A stretch of 64,000 nt of DNA from RGIG4576 sp964606575 (GCA_964606575.1 CAZSHA010000003.1:11320-75319); one strand, 5' to 3'. Counted from the stretch's first letter, positions 44,420 through 54,517 are shown. A program made the numbers and translations. The notes: a model not told the origin generated them from the sequence alone.

Positions 44420-45709
44420 TCAATGCTTTTGGTTCAATGAATAAACAATATTTTTACGTAACGATAATAATGCCGGTACAATTCCCGAAATGAGATTCAA
44501 GACAAACACCAGAATCAACATTCCGCCAAATACGGTCCAATTGAACAACATTTCCAGCGACAATTTATCGGCTGCAACACCCGAGCGGTTTTTGCCGCTT
44601 TCATCAAATAACGTTATAAACCAGTCACCTGCCGTTACAGCTATCATGTAGCATAACGCCAACCCCAAAAGACCGCCTATTAAAGTCAAAACGAGATTTT
44701 CCCACATCACTTGCGATAATATCGAACCGTTAGTTGCACCAAACACCTTGCGTATACCCATTTCTGGCAAGCGGTCGTTCATCTTAGAAGATATAAGCCC
44801 ACTTAAATTCAACGCCGGTATCAAAAGCAATGCAAGTAGTATGTACCAGAATTTTTCCATTCCTGCTTCATTTTCATCCAAACCAAATGAGATTTCAAAC
44901 TGCTTAAAGGGTCTGTCATCCCAGATAGAATATATAAACTCTTTGTCTTGACTATTATATTTGTCAAACACAGCTTTCACATCTTCCGCCAATGCGGCTT
45001 CATCACCAGAATTTCTTACAGTCATAAATATATAGCAAGAACCTATCATCCACGATTTGCCAAAAATAGTTTCATTTAAATTAAGAGGAATCCACATATC
45101 AGCTACCGTTACTTCAGACATTGACCGTGCCACATCTTTCACTACAGCGCACACCCGCTTTGCCACTCCATCTACTAGCACCGTTTTACCTACGGCATCA
45201 TCGCTATTAAATATTTTCTTAGCAAAACTGCTTGTCACTATTACCTTGCTGGAAGCGGAAACTATATCATCTCTGCTAAAAGGCTTACCTGATATAAATT
45301 CAAAATCGAACACATTCCAATACCCATCATCAACTTTCAACTGCGTGCCTTTTACCGACCCTTTCAGCTTATCGGTTTCTACTTGCACTTCTCTCGCTGG
45401 AACTATACCAGAAATATACTCCAAATGCGGCATATCTCTCATCAGCTCCACCCATTTATAATTAGCACGTGCTGTTCTTGTATTCCTATTAAGCGTATCA
45501 CGTGTAGTTTGCCTTATTGTTTTTATTACAAATGTCCTATCACGATTATACTCTGGATAAAGCGGAGCTGCCTTAATATATAATATTATTATCAATATCA
45601 TAGCAAGCCCAACTGATAACGCTGTTCCAGCAATGTAAATGCCTGAATACAGCTTGTTCTGCCTCAACAGTGTCCATGCCTGACGTATGTATAATCCTAT
45701 CTTATTCAT
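44420..45709 (-). CDS. FtsX/MacB-type ABC permease, pair 3, type A
   Basis: 429 residues. N-terminal helix after IRQAWTLLRQNKLYSGIYIAG, MacB-like periplasmic domain, then the FtsX segment with LSGLISSKMNDRLPEMGIRKVFGAT and three membrane helices. It ends in IVYSLNQKH, matching the SLN tails of the two other type A proteins. It follows the ATPase gene by 63 nt. Confidence 0.88.
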   Translation of the reverse strand: MNKIGLYIRQAWTLLRQNKLYSGIYIAGTALSVGLAMILIIILYIKAAPLYPEYNRDRTFVIKTIRQTTRDTLNRNTRTARANYKWVELMRDMPHLEYISGIVPAREVQVETDKLKGSVKGTQLKVDDGYWNVFDFEFISGKPFSRDDIVSASSKVIVTSSFAKKIFNSDDAVGKTVLVDGVAKRVCAVVKDVARSMSEVTVADMWIPLNLNETIFGKSWMIGSCYIFMTVRNSGDEAALAEDVKAVFDKYNSQDKEFIYSIWDDRPFKQFEISFGLDENEAGMEKFWYILLALLLIPALNLSGLISSKMNDRLPEMGIRKVFGATNGSILSQVMWENLVLTLIGGLLGLALCYMIAVTAGDWFITLFDESGKNRSGVAADKLSLEMLFNWTVFGGMLILVFVLNLISGIVPALLSLRKNIVYSLNQKH

Positions 45710-45772
45710 TATTTCACTTATTTATAGGCATTGATAATATTCATGCCGATTTATCGACTTCGTTGTTCACTC

Positions 45773-46447
45773 TCAACAAACCTGGCGACCATCGAAGAAT
45801 CGAACTATACGATCGGTCAACTTAGCTTGCTCCTCATTGTGAGTAACCATAACGATAGTTCTACCGTCCTCCTTGTTTAACTGATGCAATATACCCATTA
45901 CCTCTGCACCCATTTTGGAGTCTAGATTACCAGTAGGTTCGTCAGTGAGTATAATCTCTGGCTCGCCTATTATAGCACGAGCTATTGCCACACGCTGACA
46001 TTGACCGCCCGAAAGCTGTGAAGGCATGTGACGCATACGATGACTCAACCCCACCCTTTCCAATACGGCTTTAGCCTTTGCCACCGACTCACTATGAGAA
46101 ACTCCACGATAAATCAATGGCAATTGAACATTATCAAGCACATTAAGCGACGGTATCAAATGGAACGACTGGAACACGAATCCCAATGTCGCATTACGGA
46201 ACTTCGCCAATTCGCTGTCCTTCATCTTTGTATCAATCTTCTTGCCGTTTATTTCTATAGTTCCGCTTGTAGGAGCATCAAGCAAGCCTATTATGTTCAA
46301 CAATGTTGACTTTCCGCAACCCGATGGTCCCATTATGCTCAAAAACTCACCTTTCTCTACTAGCAAATTAACATTTTCTAGTGCTTGTGTTTCAATCTCA
46401 TCAGTGTGGTAAACCTTGTTTATACCAGTCAATTTAATCATTTCCAT
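45773..46447 (-). CDS. MacB/LolD-type ABC exporter ATPase
   Basis: 224 residues. Walker A GPSGCGKST, Q-loop FVFQSFHLIP, signature LSGGQCQRVAIARAI, Walker B IILTDEPTGNLD and H-loop VTHN are all intact. It is the only ATPase gene in the locus, which has six permease genes, so it probably powers all permease pairs. Substrates of this class include antimicrobials, lipoproteins and cell-envelope molecules. Confidence 0.95.
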   Translation of the reverse strand: MEMIKLTGINKVYHTDEIETQALENVNLLVEKGEFLSIMGPSGCGKSTLLNIIGLLDAPTSGTIEINGKKIDTKMKDSELAKFRNATLGFVFQSFHLIPSLNVLDNVQLPLIYRGVSHSESVAKAKAVLERVGLSHRMRHMPSQLSGGQCQRVAIARAIIGEPEIILTDEPTGNLDSKMGAEVMGILHQLNKEDGRTIVMVTHNEEQAKLTDRIVRFFDGRQVC

Positions 46448-46486
46448 AATGTTGTTTATTTTAATTTGTTATTAATATTTTAATTT

Positions 46487-47809
46487 TCACTCGTCACGCA
46501 AAGCATCAGCTGGAAGCTCTTGCGACACCTTTAGCACTGGAACTATTGTTCCTACTAATGCCGTTGCTGTTATCACCAGCCAAGTTATAGCCGAAATCAC
46601 AGCATAATGCTTCAATGGATTGTTTTGCCAATACTCAGGATTATAATTCCTTATGGTCATGCCACCCAATGGTTGCGCAAAAAATCCGTTATTGTATACA
46701 TAATACCCCATAAGCAACAGCACCATTACAAATGCTATTGAAACCAGCATCATTGTTTCCGTTACAAATTGTGCTGAAATCTGGGTTGTTGAAGCACCTA
46801 TACTACGCATCACGCCTATCTCCTGCCTACGGTTTTTAGCTTTAACCCAAAAAGTTCCTATAGTTCCTAAAAGCACGCACAACAAGCCGAACGAAGCTAA
46901 TAATATATTTCTCCTTATTACATTAAACACACCGCTCACCTCGCCAAAATCATCGGAAATCTTATCCATTGCTATAAGCCCTTTGCAATAATAATTACCT
47001 GCTCTAGCGGCATTATTTTCAAAATTTCGCATGAAATCTGCCTTATCAGCCGAACTTTTCAACTTCACTATAAGATTGTAATAATTATTCATCTCAGTCG
47101 TAGGTTCTAGATTTGGTTTCACGTATACGACCATATACTCTGGTTGGTCATAGTCCCTAAATTTATAAGAAGCAAAAACTCCAGCTATCTCTGCTTGATA
47201 CAAAGTAGAACCATTATTAACCCATACTTCTTTACCTTGTACACTCTCGTCTACTGAAATAGCTTTCGCCATATCTTCCGACACATAAATCTGTCCGTTA
47301 ACTCCAGCATTTGTGTCTACCGACAAGACTTCACCAGTCCTCGCATCCTTTAGACCATAAGTTCGCAGCATATCACCCTTTCCTTCTTGATAGAATACGT
47401 ATCGTATACCTAAAATATATTTGCCAGACATGACATCAGTACTATCCCGATACAAGAATGTACCCATAACACCTCGACTATTAGGATAATTCTGAGAGCC
47501 TGTCACAGCATAACAATCAATTTCGGGCATAGATACTATTTGATTTACGATTTGCTTATAATACTCACAGTTTAACGAATCGTTTTCAATTTCTGCATTA
47601 AATTCCAATTGTTTATCGGAATATTTTCTAATATCCACTAAGTATAGTTCTTGGGTGTCACGCCCTGAATCCATTACAAGCGTTCCTAGAAAAACGCACA
47701 ACGGATCCAGCACAACCCATAACAACAAGCCAGCAAACATCAGTTCAAAGAATATCCAAGCATTATTCCTACGCTCGTACCACAATCGGTTGAATATAAT
47801 CCTAAACAT
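46487..47809 (-). CDS. FtsX/MacB-type ABC permease, pair 2, type B
   Basis: 440 residues, same architecture as the other type B proteins: RLWYERRNNAWIFFELMFAG helix, periplasmic domain, NRRQEIGVMRSIGAST FtsX core, three C-terminal helices and an ELPADALRDE end. The sequence differs substantially from pair 3 in the periplasmic domain, which argues for different partners or substrates. Confidence 0.87.
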   Translation of the reverse strand: MFRIIFNRLWYERRNNAWIFFELMFAGLLLWVVLDPLCVFLGTLVMDSGRDTQELYLVDIRKYSDKQLEFNAEIENDSLNCEYYKQIVNQIVSMPEIDCYAVTGSQNYPNSRGVMGTFLYRDSTDVMSGKYILGIRYVFYQEGKGDMLRTYGLKDARTGEVLSVDTNAGVNGQIYVSEDMAKAISVDESVQGKEVWVNNGSTLYQAEIAGVFASYKFRDYDQPEYMVVYVKPNLEPTTEMNNYYNLIVKLKSSADKADFMRNFENNAARAGNYYCKGLIAMDKISDDFGEVSGVFNVIRRNILLASFGLLCVLLGTIGTFWVKAKNRRQEIGVMRSIGASTTQISAQFVTETMMLVSIAFVMVLLLMGYYVYNNGFFAQPLGGMTIRNYNPEYWQNNPLKHYAVISAITWLVITATALVGTIVPVLKVSQELPADALRDE

Positions 47810-47817
47810 AACTCCTC

Positions 47818-49134
47818 CTACTTTTTAGAATTTAAAGAATTAATAATCGAGCATCTCAATGCTAAAGCTGCAGGTATAATTGCCGACACGACATTCAACA
47901 CGACACAAAATAACAATGTACAGCAGAACACGGGCAGATTAAACAACATTCCAGTTGTGATATTGCCTGATAATACAGGAGGTTTACTATTGCTTTCACT
48001 TAAAATTGAGGTTATCCAACTATCAGCTGACACAACAATGATAAAACATAATATCAAGCCCAAAACGCCACCAATAAACGTCAATAGCAAATTTTCCCAA
48101 AACACTTGAGAAAGCAACATAGAATTAGTTGCCCCGTAAGATTTCCTTATCCCCAGTTCAGATCTACGGTCACTCATTTTTGATGAAATTAATCCGCTCA
48201 AATTCATAGCTGGTATTATCAACAATGCTAACAATATATATATTAATCCATCCGCAATGCCAGAAATATATGATCCGCTAAATATAGCCTCGCTCATCAC
48301 AACAGGTCTATCGGGTATAATGTAATTATACACTTTATCTTGCTCGCTATACTTATTGATGTTATCCATAGCCTCCTCACACAAAGCATCCACAACTCCG
48401 CTTGATTTAGCCGTAAGCAGTACTGTGATGTCACCCATCAATCCGTTTGAGCCTACAGCATTCAAATCGTCTTCATTATCAAAAGGCAACCACATATCAC
48501 TCGTCACATACGACGACATTGAAGCTGGAACATCTTTCACCACACCGCACACCACGTATGGAATATTGTCCACATTCACAGTCTTACCGACCACCCTATC
48601 GGTAGCAAATAGTTGCTTTGCCAAACTTTGTGACAAAACAAGTGTTTTTGAAAATGACGTAACATCATTTTGATTGAAAGGCTTACCACTTAAAAACTCA
48701 AATCCGAAAACGCTCCAATATCCGCCATCAACACCTAGTGGCGTACATTCTACCTCAGTTTTAGTATTAGGATTCATGACAATTTTAGGCTTATCCATAA
48801 ATCCGTTATATTTTTTCACTGCACATGCACTTTCCAGATGTGAAAGCCCTTTCATCATCTTCAGCATATAGTAAGATGCACGATTACCCCACACGTCTTT
48901 CTTGTTTGTCGTGTCTTTTGGCACACGAAAAACTTCTGAAATCACCAAGGTTCTATCTCTATTGTATTCTGGATATATAGATGCGATGTTTACATAAAGC
49001 ACAATGAACAATGTCATAGCAAGTGCTATAGATAGCCCAGTTCCAGCTATATATATACCCGAGAATAAACGATTTTGCCTTATAATCGTCCAAGACTGCA
49101 ATATATATAATCTTACCAAACCCATTTTGCCCAT
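47818..49134 (-). CDS. FtsX/MacB-type ABC permease, pair 2, type A
   Basis: 438 residues. RLYILQSWTIIRQNRLFSG start, periplasmic MacB-like domain, LSGLISSKMSDRRSELGIRKSYGAT FtsX segment, and IINSLNSKK end. An in-frame ATG at 49125 is an alternative start. It precedes its type B partner by 8 nt. Confidence 0.87.
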   Translation of the reverse strand: MGKMGLVRLYILQSWTIIRQNRLFSGIYIAGTGLSIALAMTLFIVLYVNIASIYPEYNRDRTLVISEVFRVPKDTTNKKDVWGNRASYYMLKMMKGLSHLESACAVKKYNGFMDKPKIVMNPNTKTEVECTPLGVDGGYWSVFGFEFLSGKPFNQNDVTSFSKTLVLSQSLAKQLFATDRVVGKTVNVDNIPYVVCGVVKDVPASMSSYVTSDMWLPFDNEDDLNAVGSNGLMGDITVLLTAKSSGVVDALCEEAMDNINKYSEQDKVYNYIIPDRPVVMSEAIFSGSYISGIADGLIYILLALLIIPAMNLSGLISSKMSDRRSELGIRKSYGATNSMLLSQVFWENLLLTFIGGVLGLILCFIIVVSADSWITSILSESNSKPPVLSGNITTGMLFNLPVFCCTLLFCVVLNVVSAIIPAALALRCSIINSLNSKK

Positions 49135-49143
49135 TGTTTTTAT

Positions 49144-50457
49144 TTATTCGTCACGCAAAGCATCGGCAGGAAGCTCCTGTGATGCCTTTACCACTGGTAT
49201 CACAGTCCCTATAATTGATGTAACAAGCATTATAAGATATGTAACTGCCGAAACAACGACAAAACGTAGAATGTCATTATTTTGCCAATATTGCGGATCT
49301 AACTTCTCAAAATTAGTCCTTACACGAGTGAAAAATCCCTCTTTATACACATAGATACCAATAAGTACAAGCACTATAGCAAAAGCTATTGTAACCATAT
49401 TCAACGATTCTGCCAAGAACTGCTCAACTATCTTTCTTTTTGATGCACCGATACTACGCATCACCCCTATTTCTTGCCTACGAGCCTCGGTTGTAATCCA
49501 GAATGTTCCCACCATGCCTAAGAATACGCATAACACGCCAAATATAACGAATATAGTGTTTTTACGGAACTCGTTATGCACTCCCGATTGTTCATTATAC
49601 TCATAATTCATGCTTACATAAGAATCAATACCGGAACAATAAAAATTACCAGCTTTAAGAGTAGGCTTAACCTCAGTATTAAATCTATCAACAAATTCTT
49701 TCTCATTCACACCATCCTTCAACTTCAAGAAAAGGTTAACCTTATAAACCGATTTTCCTTTTAAGCCGTTTACAACATGAATAACATGCTTGACTGGTTG
49801 CATCATTTCTCTGAATTTATAAGTTTTGAACACACCGCCTATTTCATAATCATTTATATCATCTATAGTACCAGTCCATATAGTTTTACCTACAATATCG
49901 GCAGTACCGTATAACGAAAGAGCTAAATCCTCCGACACATATACGAGTTGTCGCACAGCTGCATCTTTATCTATCGTCATCGGCTTATTTGTCAACGCAT
50001 TCATAAATCCGAAAGTCTTGAACATATCACTGCCCGCCTCCTGATAAGTATAATTAACTACATGTAACTCGCTTTTTGCCTCTCTTATATTAGCACTATC
50101 TTTCAATGCGAAATCACTCATATTATTGCCACTATTAGGATAATCCCACATAAATGCATAATCTGCGATTTCTGGCATGTTAGCAAGCGTTGTATATAAA
50201 TGCCTATAATGCTCTTTACACAATTCAGCACTATCAATAGAGGCATTATATCTAATGCTATTCTCACCGTATTTCTTTATACTCACCTTGTATACTCCTT
50301 TGTCATCCCACCCCTTAGGTAGCGACTTATCGGCATAATTGACACATAAAGGATCTAGTATCGACCACAAGAATATTCCGGCTATAATCAGTTCCAAGAA
50401 AATCCAAACGTTTTGTTTACGCTGGTTCCATAATTGTTTCAAAATCAATCTTAACAT
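49144..50457 (-). CDS. FtsX/MacB-type ABC permease, pair 1, type B
   Basis: 437 residues. RQLWNQRKQNVWIFLELIIAG N-terminal helix, periplasmic domain, ARRQEIGVMRSIGASK FtsX core, three membrane helices and the ELPADALRDE tail. It precedes the pair 2 type A gene by 9 nt. Confidence 0.88.
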   Translation of the reverse strand: MLRLILKQLWNQRKQNVWIFLELIIAGIFLWSILDPLCVNYADKSLPKGWDDKGVYKVSIKKYGENSIRYNASIDSAELCKEHYRHLYTTLANMPEIADYAFMWDYPNSGNNMSDFALKDSANIREAKSELHVVNYTYQEAGSDMFKTFGFMNALTNKPMTIDKDAAVRQLVYVSEDLALSLYGTADIVGKTIWTGTIDDINDYEIGGVFKTYKFREMMQPVKHVIHVVNGLKGKSVYKVNLFLKLKDGVNEKEFVDRFNTEVKPTLKAGNFYCSGIDSYVSMNYEYNEQSGVHNEFRKNTIFVIFGVLCVFLGMVGTFWITTEARRQEIGVMRSIGASKRKIVEQFLAESLNMVTIAFAIVLVLIGIYVYKEGFFTRVRTNFEKLDPQYWQNNDILRFVVVSAVTYLIMLVTSIIGTVIPVVKASQELPADALRDE

Positions 50458-50465
50458 AGCTGATA

Positions 50466-51788
50466 TTATTTTTTTAGGTTTAACGAATTAATAATTGTTT
50501 GGCGTAATGCCACAACTGCCGGTATAATAGCTGAAACAATGTTTAAAATAAAGCATATCAAAAGTGTGAACATGAACACTTGCCAATTGAAAAGCATTGC
50601 CGGCGATAATTTTCCGCTCGTCAACGTTACATTATAATCTACGGCTGTATTGAACAAAGCAATCATCCACTCCTGGGTTGTAAACACCACAAGCAAACAT
50701 AAAACCAACCCAACAACACCGCCTATCGTGGTCAACAACATATTTTCCCATAGCACTTGAGATAGCAACATGCCGTTTGTCGCTCCATAGGTTTTGCGTA
50801 TACCCAATTCAGGTAAGCGCTTATTCATCTTCGACGAAATGAGTCCGCTAAGGTTCAAAGCAGGTATGAATATAAGGGCTAGCAATATATACAAAAGTTT
50901 ATTAGACATTTCTAGACCATTCTCGGTCATAGTCTTAAAAATATTATTTATATACAAATCCGGACCAAACTTAACACTATGCTCATATTTTTTATCTTGC
51001 TGGCTGAAACGCTTGAACACATCATTTATTTCGGCTTTTAGTTCATCTACGTCATTGTTGCTCTTAGCCACCAACAACAATTTTAAATCACCCATCAAAG
51101 ACTCCGTGTTATTCACATATTCTTGATTAGGAGCTACTGAATATGGCAGCCATATATCAGATGTCGTATAGTTAGACATTGCCGACGGTACGTCTTTTAC
51201 TACTCCGCACACCTTATATTCTACGCCATTTATATGTAACAGTTTACCGACAACATCATCGGAAGCATATATAAGTTTCGCAAAACTTTGCGATAACACA
51301 GCTACTCTCGTGAACGATTCAAAATCGACTTTATAGAACGGCTTCCCATGTAGAAAATTAAAATCGAACACTCTCCAATATCCATCATCTACATAAAGCG
51401 GAAACGCTGGATATTGTTCTTGAGAACCTGCCACTTCAATATAGCTTTCAGAACCCGCCTCATAATAATTCTGCGTAGATGCTCCTATCTCCTCTAGATG
51501 AGGTAAGTTTTCCAACATCTTCAATAAATTGTAAGATGCTAAACGATTCATACTCTCTATTCTACCTCCTGTAGTATCTCTCAATGCCTTCTGCACGTAA
51601 ACGACTTCTAGCGTGCGATCACGCTTATATTCAGGATAAAGCGGAGCCGTTTTCACATATATCACAATAAATAAGGTCATTATCAAGGCTATAGATAATC
51701 CGGTTCCTAGCACATAAATAGCTGAAAACAATTTATTTTGTTTAGCTATTGCCCATGACTGACGTATGTACAATTTTATATTTCTCAT
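50466..51788 (-). CDS. FtsX/MacB-type ABC permease, pair 1, type A
   Basis: 440 residues. LYIRQSWAIAKQNKLFSAIY start, periplasmic MacB-like domain, LSGLISSKMNKRLPELGIRKTYGAT FtsX segment, IINSLNLKK end. First permease after the adaptor gene (23-nt gap). Confidence 0.88.
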   Translation of the reverse strand: MRNIKLYIRQSWAIAKQNKLFSAIYVLGTGLSIALIMTLFIVIYVKTAPLYPEYKRDRTLEVVYVQKALRDTTGGRIESMNRLASYNLLKMLENLPHLEEIGASTQNYYEAGSESYIEVAGSQEQYPAFPLYVDDGYWRVFDFNFLHGKPFYKVDFESFTRVAVLSQSFAKLIYASDDVVGKLLHINGVEYKVCGVVKDVPSAMSNYTTSDIWLPYSVAPNQEYVNNTESLMGDLKLLLVAKSNNDVDELKAEINDVFKRFSQQDKKYEHSVKFGPDLYINNIFKTMTENGLEMSNKLLYILLALIFIPALNLSGLISSKMNKRLPELGIRKTYGATNGMLLSQVLWENMLLTTIGGVVGLVLCLLVVFTTQEWMIALFNTAVDYNVTLTSGKLSPAMLFNWQVFMFTLLICFILNIVSAIIPAVVALRQTIINSLNLKK

Positions 51789-51811
51789 TTTTTGTTATGT
51801 TTTTTGTTATG

Positions 51812-53056
51812 TTATTTGAACCCTACAGTCTTATTAGACTTGAAACGTTTCATGTCACTTATCACAACTTGATCTCCTTCTTTCAAGCCACTCACCACTT
51901 CCACATAATCATAGCTGCTCTCGCCAAGCTCTACTACACGTTTAACAAGTTCGTCGTTTTCTTCCACAAACAAGCTATATTCGCCAGCACCCACATAAAA
52001 AGATGAATTTGGCAATCTAAGTACATTTTCTTTTATAGAATTCACTACAAATATATCGGCTCTCAAACCAGAGCGTAAACGCTTATGGTTATCATCTTTA
52101 AGCATCACAGTAAAGTGTATCACTCCGTTTTTGCTTAACGGATTAACACTTCCCACCGTTCCTTCCATATTCTCATTTCCAATCTTCACTATCACTTTTC
52201 CACCAGCCTGTACATACTCGCCGTAGGCATCAGCTATAGTTCCGTCTACCCTGAAATGACTCAAATCGCTCACTACGGCAATCTTACTGCCTTGGCTCAC
52301 TTGCGCTCCCACTTCATCTACAATCTCTGTTATTATTGCCTTCCTTGGTGAACGTATTTGGGCATCTTCCAATGTACGCTTAATTTCAGCCAAATTGCGG
52401 CTAGCCACATTTATAACAAGCTGTTTTTCCCTTTCATCGGCAGCTTTCATTTTTCGCTCGTTTACCAACTGTTGGCGCAACTGCTCTAATTCCAGTCGAC
52501 TTGTGTTGCATGAGAACTCCACCTCTTTCACCTTATCATGCGTTCCTGAGCCCAAGCTGTCAAGATAACGTTCGTTTCTCAACTCTGCTTCTAGGCGGTC
52601 AAGCTTCATTGCCGCAACTTTAACTTTCATAGCCAAATCATCAAGATAAGTCTTATTGCTTATCTTTAACCGTTCAAACTCGCTATAACGCATTTTTAAC
52701 TGGTCTGCCTCACGCTGATAGTCATCTTCGGCACTTTGCAAGTCCAAACGTAGCAACGGAGTTCCTTCATCCACCGCATCACCGCTATGATGATATATTT
52801 CTTTTATCTGAGAATTTATAGGGCAAGTTATCATTTCTTGTTTTGAAGGAACTACAGTTCCAGAGCCAGTCAAACTAGGTTCTATATCACCACGCCCAAC
52901 GATGGCTATATTTATATCGCTTCTTTTCACCTCGGCTTGCGAAAGATCAAATATGAATGCTACAATTGCTACACACACAGCCACAGCTATGGCTATACGC
53001 AATATCATCTTATTCCTACGTTTCTGTTTTTCTTCTTTCGATATTTCTCTGTCCAT
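51812..53056 (-). CDS. HlyD/MacA-type periplasmic adaptor
   Basis: 414 residues from the ATG at 53056 (MDREISKEEKQKRRNK, then a membrane anchor at about 17-37). The frame runs up to 53188, but that part overlaps the sigma-54 promoter and regulator site. A coiled-coil hairpin (about 105-240) with alternating acidic and basic helices sits between two lipoyl-like halves (GSGTVVPSKQEMITCP and IRSPRKAIITEIVDEVGAQVSQG), with beta-barrel and membrane-proximal domains after. It links the ABC permeases to the TolC-like channel. First gene of the regulated operon. Confidence 0.9.
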   Translation of the reverse strand: MDREISKEEKQKRRNKMILRIAIAVAVCVAIVAFIFDLSQAEVKRSDINIAIVGRGDIEPSLTGSGTVVPSKQEMITCPINSQIKEIYHHSGDAVDEGTPLLRLDLQSAEDDYQREADQLKMRYSEFERLKISNKTYLDDLAMKVKVAAMKLDRLEAELRNERYLDSLGSGTHDKVKEVEFSCNTSRLELEQLRQQLVNERKMKAADEREKQLVINVASRNLAEIKRTLEDAQIRSPRKAIITEIVDEVGAQVSQGSKIAVVSDLSHFRVDGTIADAYGEYVQAGGKVIVKIGNENMEGTVGSVNPLSKNGVIHFTVMLKDDNHKRLRSGLRADIFVVNSIKENVLRLPNSSFYVGAGEYSLFVEENDELVKRVVELGESSYDYVEVVSGLKEGDQVVISDMKRFKSNKTVGFK

Positions 53057-53091
53057 AAATAATACAAATATTGTTTTTGCATTATTATAGA

Positions 53092-53106
53092 ACATATACC
53101 GTGCCA
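53092..53106 (-). promoter_or_regulatory. Candidate sigma-54 (-24/-12) promoter of the efflux operon
   Basis: Minus-strand TGGCACG (53100-53106) is a perfect -24 element; the -12 element reads ATGT instead of TTGC at the right distance, so only its G fits. It lies 36 bp before the adaptor start codon. The NtrC-family regulator in the locus makes this promoter type expected, but the weak -12 box leaves real doubt. Confidence 0.5.
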
Positions 53107-53150
53107 AAATCATAAACCACTGATTAGCAAGGTATAGCATTTTCAAGAAG

Positions 53151-53180
53151 TGTCCATTTTCGGACAGTATGTCCATTTTT
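53151..53180. promoter_or_regulatory. Candidate activator binding site (UAS) for the sigma-54 regulator
   Basis: TGTCCATTTT occurs twice (53151-53160 and 53170-53179), and GGACA (53162-53166) between them makes two nested palindromes: TGTCC-N6-GGACA and GGACA-N3-TGTCC. Its position about 45-90 bp upstream of the -24 box fits an enhancer site of an NtrC-type activator. Confidence 0.6.
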
Positions 53181-53187
53181 ATGAACA

Positions 53188-54489
53188 CTATGAGAATCTT
53201 ATAGAGAAGCGTGTTATACCATCATCGCCAGTACGTAATGAGAATTGGCAATTATGCTTCATTAACACCTCACGGATAAAAATTAATCCCAATCCTTGTC
53301 CGTTAGGCTTAGTAGAAAAGAATGGAGTGAACAATTTATCGGCAGTTTCAGAGCTAATTCCCTTGCCATTATCAGCAATTTCTATAGTGGGTGACGGTAT
53401 CTTTTTTGTGGTTATTACAATCTTTCCGCTACGCCCTATACTTTCTACGCTATTCTTAATGATATTTACAAGTACATGCTCTATAAGAACTGAATCTATA
53501 GAGATAGGAAGTTCTCCATTATATAACTTCATTTCTATGTTTATATCAAAATTGCCGCACAAGTTTTCCATTACGGTTTTACATCGATTTGCACACACGT
53601 TCAAGTCTTCTGTATTCAACACAGGTTCTGGAATCTTCACAACCTCAGCAAATCGTGTTATAAAATTGCTCATACCGTAACAGCGTTCTATACACATCTG
53701 CATAACCTCTTGCAAATCGGAAGTATCGTCGATTGAGTCAAGAGCATCTTTCAATGAATCTAATGAAGAGGCAACTCCCGCGACACTATTATTAACCTCA
53801 TGAGCTATCATGCGTATCACTTTCTCGTATGCTTTCTTTTCGGCTTTCATCACCTCTGTCGTCAAGCTCTCTATCAATATAAACGGATGATAAAACCCCC
53901 TATCTACAAATGACAAACGTGAACAACGATAGATCATAGCATCGCCAACACGCACCGTTTCTGTAGAGCCTTGAGTCAACTCACAAAGCCTCTCAGCCAG
54001 CGGAGATGGCAAATTCTTCAGGTGCTTTCCTAATGCATCGTCCTCATTCTCGCACGAAAGAAATCCTATTGCCGACGAATTAATAGAGCTAATCTCACCA
54101 TCGAAGTTCAGTATCACTACCCCCATAGGAGATTTTTTTATAATTAACTCCAAAAAGAAATTTTGCTCATGCACACGCAAACGCTCGGTCTTCAATTGAG
54201 CCATCATCCTATTGAACAAATCCACTATGCGATCGGCATCATGCTGATTCACAGGCGACAAACGGCTTCCAAAATCTTGTTCTTTCAGAAGTTCGACTCC
54301 ATTGACAACTATATTCAACGTTTTAAGCACTTTAACATAGAAATATATCATGAAGCACACGCACAAGAACAAAAAGCCCTCGGCATAATAAAGCATGTCG
54401 CTATCTAACTTTGCCGAAATAGCTATCAACATGCCACCTGCCAAAAGCAATAACACCACCAGAATGATAAATAAAGTCCTTAACCTCAT
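53188..54489 (-). CDS. NtrY/NtrB-like membrane sensor histidine kinase
   Basis: 433 residues. Two N-terminal membrane segments (about 6-26 and 36-56) with almost no periplasmic loop, a HAMP-like region (about 55-100), a PAS-like domain (110-190, SPMGVVILNFDGEISSINSSA), HisKA with RMIAHEVNNSVAG (His 230) and HATPase with NIIKNSVESI, IADNGKGIS and GQGLGLIFIRE. It would phosphorylate the sigma-54 regulator at the far end of the locus. It has its own housekeeping promoter and lies upstream of the regulated one. Confidence 0.92.
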   Translation of the reverse strand: MRLRTLFIILVVLLLLAGGMLIAISAKLDSDMLYYAEGFLFLCVCFMIYFYVKVLKTLNIVVNGVELLKEQDFGSRLSPVNQHDADRIVDLFNRMMAQLKTERLRVHEQNFFLELIIKKSPMGVVILNFDGEISSINSSAIGFLSCENEDDALGKHLKNLPSPLAERLCELTQGSTETVRVGDAMIYRCSRLSFVDRGFYHPFILIESLTTEVMKAEKKAYEKVIRMIAHEVNNSVAGVASSLDSLKDALDSIDDTSDLQEVMQMCIERCYGMSNFITRFAEVVKIPEPVLNTEDLNVCANRCKTVMENLCGNFDINIEMKLYNGELPISIDSVLIEHVLVNIIKNSVESIGRSGKIVITTKKIPSPTIEIADNGKGISSETADKLFTPFFSTKPNGQGLGLIFIREVLMKHNCQFSLRTGDDGITRFSIRFS

Positions 54490-54517
54490 CTCACGCCTAT
54501 ATTTCTATGTGATAGTG

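Noticed and set aside
43096..51788. Repeated permease genes as a mobile or recently amplified array
   Set aside because: No transposase, terminal repeats or near-identical DNA; the copies are old, diverged paralogues.
53057..53188. N-terminal extension of the HlyD-like adaptor to 53188
   Set aside because: It overlaps the candidate sigma-54 promoter and enhancer, and reads as unlikely protein; the ATG at 53056 gives the normal adaptor start.
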